From the NCBI GenBank assembly GCA_024398475.1, contig JAKSJB010000007.1:35506-99505 (forward strand): 64,000 nucleotides of DNA, in the 5' to 3' direction. Both the position numbers and the translations under genes were made by a program. Numbering within the stretch: the first letter of the stretch is position 1; each line of letters begins with the position of its first letter. This document shows, piece after piece, positions 61,189-64,000 of this stretch. The stretch is from Bacteroidaceae bacterium. Its GTDB lineage: Bacteria > Bacteroidota > Bacteroidia > Bacteroidales > Bacteroidaceae. Below the pieces are notes generated by a model, which was given only the letters and a program-made list of their open reading frames with translations, did not search any database and was not told the origin of the DNA.

Positions 61189-62293
61189 CGATGACGATGA
61201 CAACAACTCAACTCCAGAAAAAACAAAAGTAACCAAGATAGCAGATTACCTGTATGAATATACGGCTGAAGGCTACGGCACCGAGGCTCCTTCAGAAGCT
61301 CTGTTTGACGATGGCCCGATTCCTGTATTCGGTTGCAGTGCGGTCAGGAACGGCAACTTCTACGGAAGAAATCTGGACTTCAATATCAACGAAATCTGCG
61401 AGTTTGTGATAAGAACCAAAGCCACGCCAGAGCGCAAGCACGCTTCCATCGGTGTGGCGAACACATGTTTCCTGAACATCACTAATGAGATGGTAGCTAA
61501 AGGACTCAGCGACGAACTGCTCAAGTATATTCCGTGGATGATGATGGATGGTATCAATGATGCCGGACTTGTCTGCAATATCAATGTCGTGAATATGGCT
61601 GACATAAAGGATTGTCCACATACCCACACCAACGAGGGTGCACCGCAGATTATGGTGATGAACCTTGTTCGCGCACTGCTTGATAATTGCGGAAGCGTGG
61701 AAGAAGCAAAGACGTTTATCAAGAATCATGATATTAGACCTATACCTTCGACTTGGGACGGTCATATTATGGTTGCAGATCCTACTAAAAACGTGATAGT
61801 GGAGTTTACCGGAGAAAAGGGCTCGGAAGTAAAGTTCACGGAAACAAACATTATGACCAACTTCTACAATTACCAGTTTGCAAAGGACGGTGTATTCCCT
61901 CCCCATGCCTGTGGTGTGGAACGGTATCAAATCCTCAAGGACAACTATGCCAGCAGCAATTCGATGGAAGGTATGTGGAACCTGCTGAAAATGGTGCAAT
62001 ATACCCAGGCATACAAGGAGTCAACGGAACCTTTCTGGTGCTCGGAATACTATGACGTAATCCCGTCGTTTGACGAGCATCCTCGGGAGTACTGGACTAA
62101 GGAAAAGATTCTGGAGCAGGAGATGCCCGTAATCGAGGTGGAGGCTTATAAGGTGTATGAGAAAACTGGAGAGTACGACCCTGAGAATAATCTGTGGTTC
62201 ACGTCTCACAACAGCACCTACGACATCGCTAACAGGGCTCTTTGGGTGACCATCCGCGAGAAATACGAAAAGCATTACGACTTCAGATTGTAA
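61127..62293 (+). CDS. Lipoprotein Ntn hydrolase (choloylglycine hydrolase/acylase-like)
   Basis: 388 residues. Lipoprotein signal (cysteine 21) identical to that of the amidohydrolase at 56415. The mature region has VFGCSAVRNGNFYGRNLDFN, where Cys of GCSA would become the N-terminal nucleophile of a linear-amide C-N hydrolase and the Arg of GRNLD the conserved partner; INDAGLVCNINVVN and NLVRALLDNCGSVEEAK also fit the cholylglycine hydrolase/penicillin V acylase/acid-ceramidase-like superfamily. About 50 residues precede the Cys, so self-cleavage would be needed. Substrate (bile salt, N-acyl amino acid or other amide) is not predictable here. Confidence 0.82.
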   Translation: MKKITFPILMLTAALFVASCSDDDDNNSTPEKTKVTKIADYLYEYTAEGYGTEAPSEALFDDGPIPVFGCSAVRNGNFYGRNLDFNINEICEFVIRTKATPERKHASIGVANTCFLNITNEMVAKGLSDELLKYIPWMMMDGINDAGLVCNINVVNMADIKDCPHTHTNEGAPQIMVMNLVRALLDNCGSVEEAKTFIKNHDIRPIPSTWDGHIMVADPTKNVIVEFTGEKGSEVKFTETNIMTNFYNYQFAKDGVFPPHACGVERYQILKDNYASSNSMEGMWNLLKMVQYTQAYKESTEPFWCSEYYDVIPSFDEHPREYWTKEKILEQEMPVIEVEAYKVYEKTGEYDPENNLWFTSHNSTYDIANRALWVTIREKYEKHYDFRL

Positions 62294-62346
62294 AATTTAA
62301 GGGGTGATTTTGTGAGAAAAGAAAAGGGTCATTAGGGAGAGGACCC

Positions 62347-62401
62347 TTGGTTTTACAAGTCAAAGAGTTTCCAGATGCTGTATGAGATGTCATTGTCATA
62401 G
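62347..62401. repeat. 55-bp direct repeat, right copy
   Basis: Native copy at the 3' end of the queuosine transporter gene; with 61033-61087 it brackets the Ntn-hydrolase gene. About 30 bases leading into it (62334-62363) also match 58589-58618. Confidence 0.92.
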
Positions 62402-63042
62402 ACGTCGGTCTGTTCGTGTTTCTTCACCCATGCCACGACGCGTATAGTGAGAGGAAGTACGATTATCTCATACGCGGTCTTGAGCATCACCTGATAGAGC
62501 ATTATCCAGGGCAGTTCAGCGGCTGGAATGACGCCCAGGAATGCCAATGGGAAGAAGATGACGGAGTCGGTGGTCTCGCCGAATACCGTACTCAATATTG
62601 CCCGCAGGGAGAACCGCTTCTGTCCGTCGTGAATCTTCATCCTTGACATGACGTATGCATTCACGAAACTTCCGCTGATGAATGCTGCAAAGGATGCAAG
62701 GGCTATGCGTGGGGCAAGTCCGAAGATGGCGTGGAATCCTTCATCGTTTTCCCAATAGTCGGCACCGGGAAGCCAGTCGCATAGTGCTCCTATGGCTACG
62801 AAGAAGAAGTTCATGATGAATCCTGTCCAGATAAGCAGACGCGTCTTCTTGAAGCCCCATACCTCACATACCACATCATTTATTATGTATGATATGGGAA
62901 ACACGATGACACCTGCAGTCTGACTGTGGCCAAAGAATGCAATTTGTTTTGTTTCAAACACATTTGCCGCAATGAGGCAAACGCAGAAGAGTATGCTGAA
63001 CAGCATTAGCAGCACACTCACGGAGTGATTTCTTGCTTTCAT
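62353..63042 (-). CDS. Queuosine precursor transporter (VUT/YhhQ family)
   Basis: 229 residues, six or so membrane segments. FPISYIINDVVCEVWGFKKTR and AFISGSFVNAYVMSRMK with FGETTDSVIFFP are typical of the VUT-1/YhhQ family, which imports queuosine precursors such as preQ0/preQ1. Its last codons are duplicated at 61033-61087. The start codon lies exactly at the edge of the 960-bp repeat. Confidence 0.9.
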   Translation of the reverse strand: MKARNHSVSVLLMLFSILFCVCLIAANVFETKQIAFFGHSQTAGVIVFPISYIINDVVCEVWGFKKTRLLIWTGFIMNFFFVAIGALCDWLPGADYWENDEGFHAIFGLAPRIALASFAAFISGSFVNAYVMSRMKIHDGQKRFSLRAILSTVFGETTDSVIFFPLAFLGVIPAAELPWIMLYQVMLKTAYEIIVLPLTIRVVAWVKKHEQTDVYDNDISYSIWKLFDL

Positions 63043-63090
63043 TTTTCTTGTTTTTTAAGAGGTTACCAAGCACTCTGAATTTCGGTATGG

Positions 63091-63792
63091 TCATTCGTTC
63101 TCCCTGTATCCGGTGAGAACGTTGATGGCTTTCTTGATGTCGTATTTTGCACCGTCGCTGCCTACTGCCTGAAGATTGAGGAAATAGACTCCGTCCTTTA
63201 TGACTTTTCCGTCAACCTTTCCGTCCCACCCTTCATCTACATTGCTGAGGTCGAAACTGTAGAGACGCTGTCCCCATCGGTTGAAGAAGCGTCCTTCCAT
63301 CTTTACGATAGATTGGTAGGTGACATGGAAGACATCGTTGTAGCCGTCGTTGTTGGGTGAGAATCCGTCGGGACATGAGAGTTTGGATGTACTGATGCTG
63401 ACACTCATGGGATCGAATTCGTATTCAAATTCCTGTCCTTCGGGATTGATGAAGGTTACGAAAAACTGCATCTCATACTTGCCGGATTTCGTTATGGTGT
63501 ATTGGGTCGTAGGTTCAAAGCGTGTCAGAAGCGGTGTTTCGGCATCTTCCGACGAGGCATCGTAGATTCGCCATTCAGGCTTATAGGTCCATCCGTCGGC
63601 TTCGGTGATATTGGCAAGGAGTGTAACGTCCAGCGGTGCCTGTTGGGTGGTTTCTTCTCCCGGATGCATTGTTACCGAATCCTTGTCTTCAATCGAATAG
63701 AATGTTATGGTCGGTTCTGCCTTCTGTGCGGCTGCGTTGATGCTGATTGCAAACACCAGGGCTGTGAGTATGCTGTATATTGATATTTTCAT
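63091..63792 (-). CDS. Secreted protein with T9SS type B C-terminal domain, copy 2
   Basis: Same 233-residue protein as at 48565-49266; the two genes differ by two silent substitutions (AAC for AAT and ATC for ATA near the C-terminus). Here the downstream neighbour on the same strand is the queuosine transporter; at copy 1 it is the nucleoside hydrolase. Confidence 0.87.
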   Translation of the reverse strand: MKISIYSILTALVFAISINAAAQKAEPTITFYSIEDKDSVTMHPGEETTQQAPLDVTLLANITEADGWTYKPEWRIYDASSEDAETPLLTRFEPTTQYTITKSGKYEMQFFVTFINPEGQEFEYEFDPMSVSISTSKLSCPDGFSPNNDGYNDVFHVTYQSIVKMEGRFFNRWGQRLYSFDLSNVDEGWDGKVDGKVIKDGVYFLNLQAVGSDGAKYDIKKAINVLTGYRENE

Positions 63793-63812
63793 ATTGTGCT
63801 ATGATTTTGGTG

Positions 63813-63820
63813 CAAAGATA
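63813..63820 (-). promoter_or_regulatory. Promoter -7 element for the copy 2 sorting-domain gene
   Basis: TATCTTTG on the minus strand, identical to 49287-49294; the opposite-facing TATCTTTG is at 63907-63914. Confidence 0.6.
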
Positions 63821-64000
63821 TGAAATATTAACTAATTTGCAATCCTTATTCATTAATTATTTGTAATTAGTGGGATAATGTTGTGCCGAGTGTTACAAAT
63901 AATTTCTATCTTTGCAAAACGAGTAACCCCCTAACCCCCTCAAGGGGGAATAACGCAAACGCAACGCCCTACGGGCTACGCAAACGCAAAAAGGCTGCGC

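Larger units (their letters stand above)
63041..64000. repeat. ~960-bp near-identical repeat, right copy (cut by window end)
   Basis: Partner of 48515-49474. It still matches at base 64000, so homology probably continues outside. Confidence 0.92.

Overview
The window is a chromosomal segment of a Bacteroidota bacterium, most likely a Prevotella-type member of the Bacteroidales. This rests on (i) the repeated -7 promoter element TAnnTTTG, often with a TTG about 20 bases upstream, in front of at least a dozen genes; (ii) secreted proteins with type IX secretion (T9SS) sorting tails; (iii) lipoproteins with CS/CN + Asp-rich starts; (iv) family content such as fused FeoA-FeoB, DUF4290, DUF3078, DUF5063, DUF5686, BT4734/VirE and HU-related proteins. 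Species cannot be fixed from the sequence alone.

Layout. 1-12 kb (mostly minus strand): aquaporin; two very large secreted CotH/lamin-tail proteins arising from a ~4.2-kb tandem duplication, with a readable recombination scar between them; then a Gfo/Idh/MocA dehydrogenase, a threonine-aldolase-like lyase and a secreted protein in one probable operon. 12-20 kb: FeoAB iron transporter with its Cys-rich partner, thymidylate synthase, a DUF4369 lipoprotein, DHFR (TTG start), KDPG aldolase and KDG kinase facing a divergent LacI-type regulator with paired candidate operators. 20-42 kb is ordinary housekeeping DNA, densely packed and often overlapping: uvrB, an SBF transporter, DUF3078, nadD-gmk-yicC, tsaB, DUF4290, murA, rimM, dxr, rseP, a C1B peptidase, DUF5063, a 3'-5' exonuclease, rlmI, a myo-inositol-phosphate synthase, a DUF5686 outer-membrane protein and a TPR protein.

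42-64 kb is accessory and mosaic. It opens with a four-helix-bundle/zinc-ribbon protein and then a VirE-N (primase-like)/VapE helicase/HU-related cassette whose intergenic DNA carries a strong terminator, a long inverted repeat and three 22-bp-phased direct repeats. Next come an exported nucleoside hydrolase, a gliding-motility-type C-terminal-domain protein (two near-identical copies 14.5 kb apart), a C10 streptopain-like protease with leucine-rich repeats followed closely by an unknown 823-residue secreted protein, gene fragments, an amidohydrolase lipoprotein, a pseudogene, a tyrosine-recombinase remnant, a cysteine-knuckle secreted protein, an unannotated 46-residue peptide gene, an Ntn-hydrolase lipoprotein and a queuosine-precursor transporter.

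The most informative structure is recombinational. A promoter/leader/lipoprotein-signal segment of about 100 bp occurs three times in front of different enzymes, 55-bp direct repeats bracket the Ntn-hydrolase gene, an AACGCAAACGCAA repeat occurs in intergenic DNA and also inside the coding tail of the HU-related gene, and a ~960-bp repeat bounds the whole 48.5-63 kb segment. No rRNA, tRNA, CRISPR array or intact transposase was recognised.
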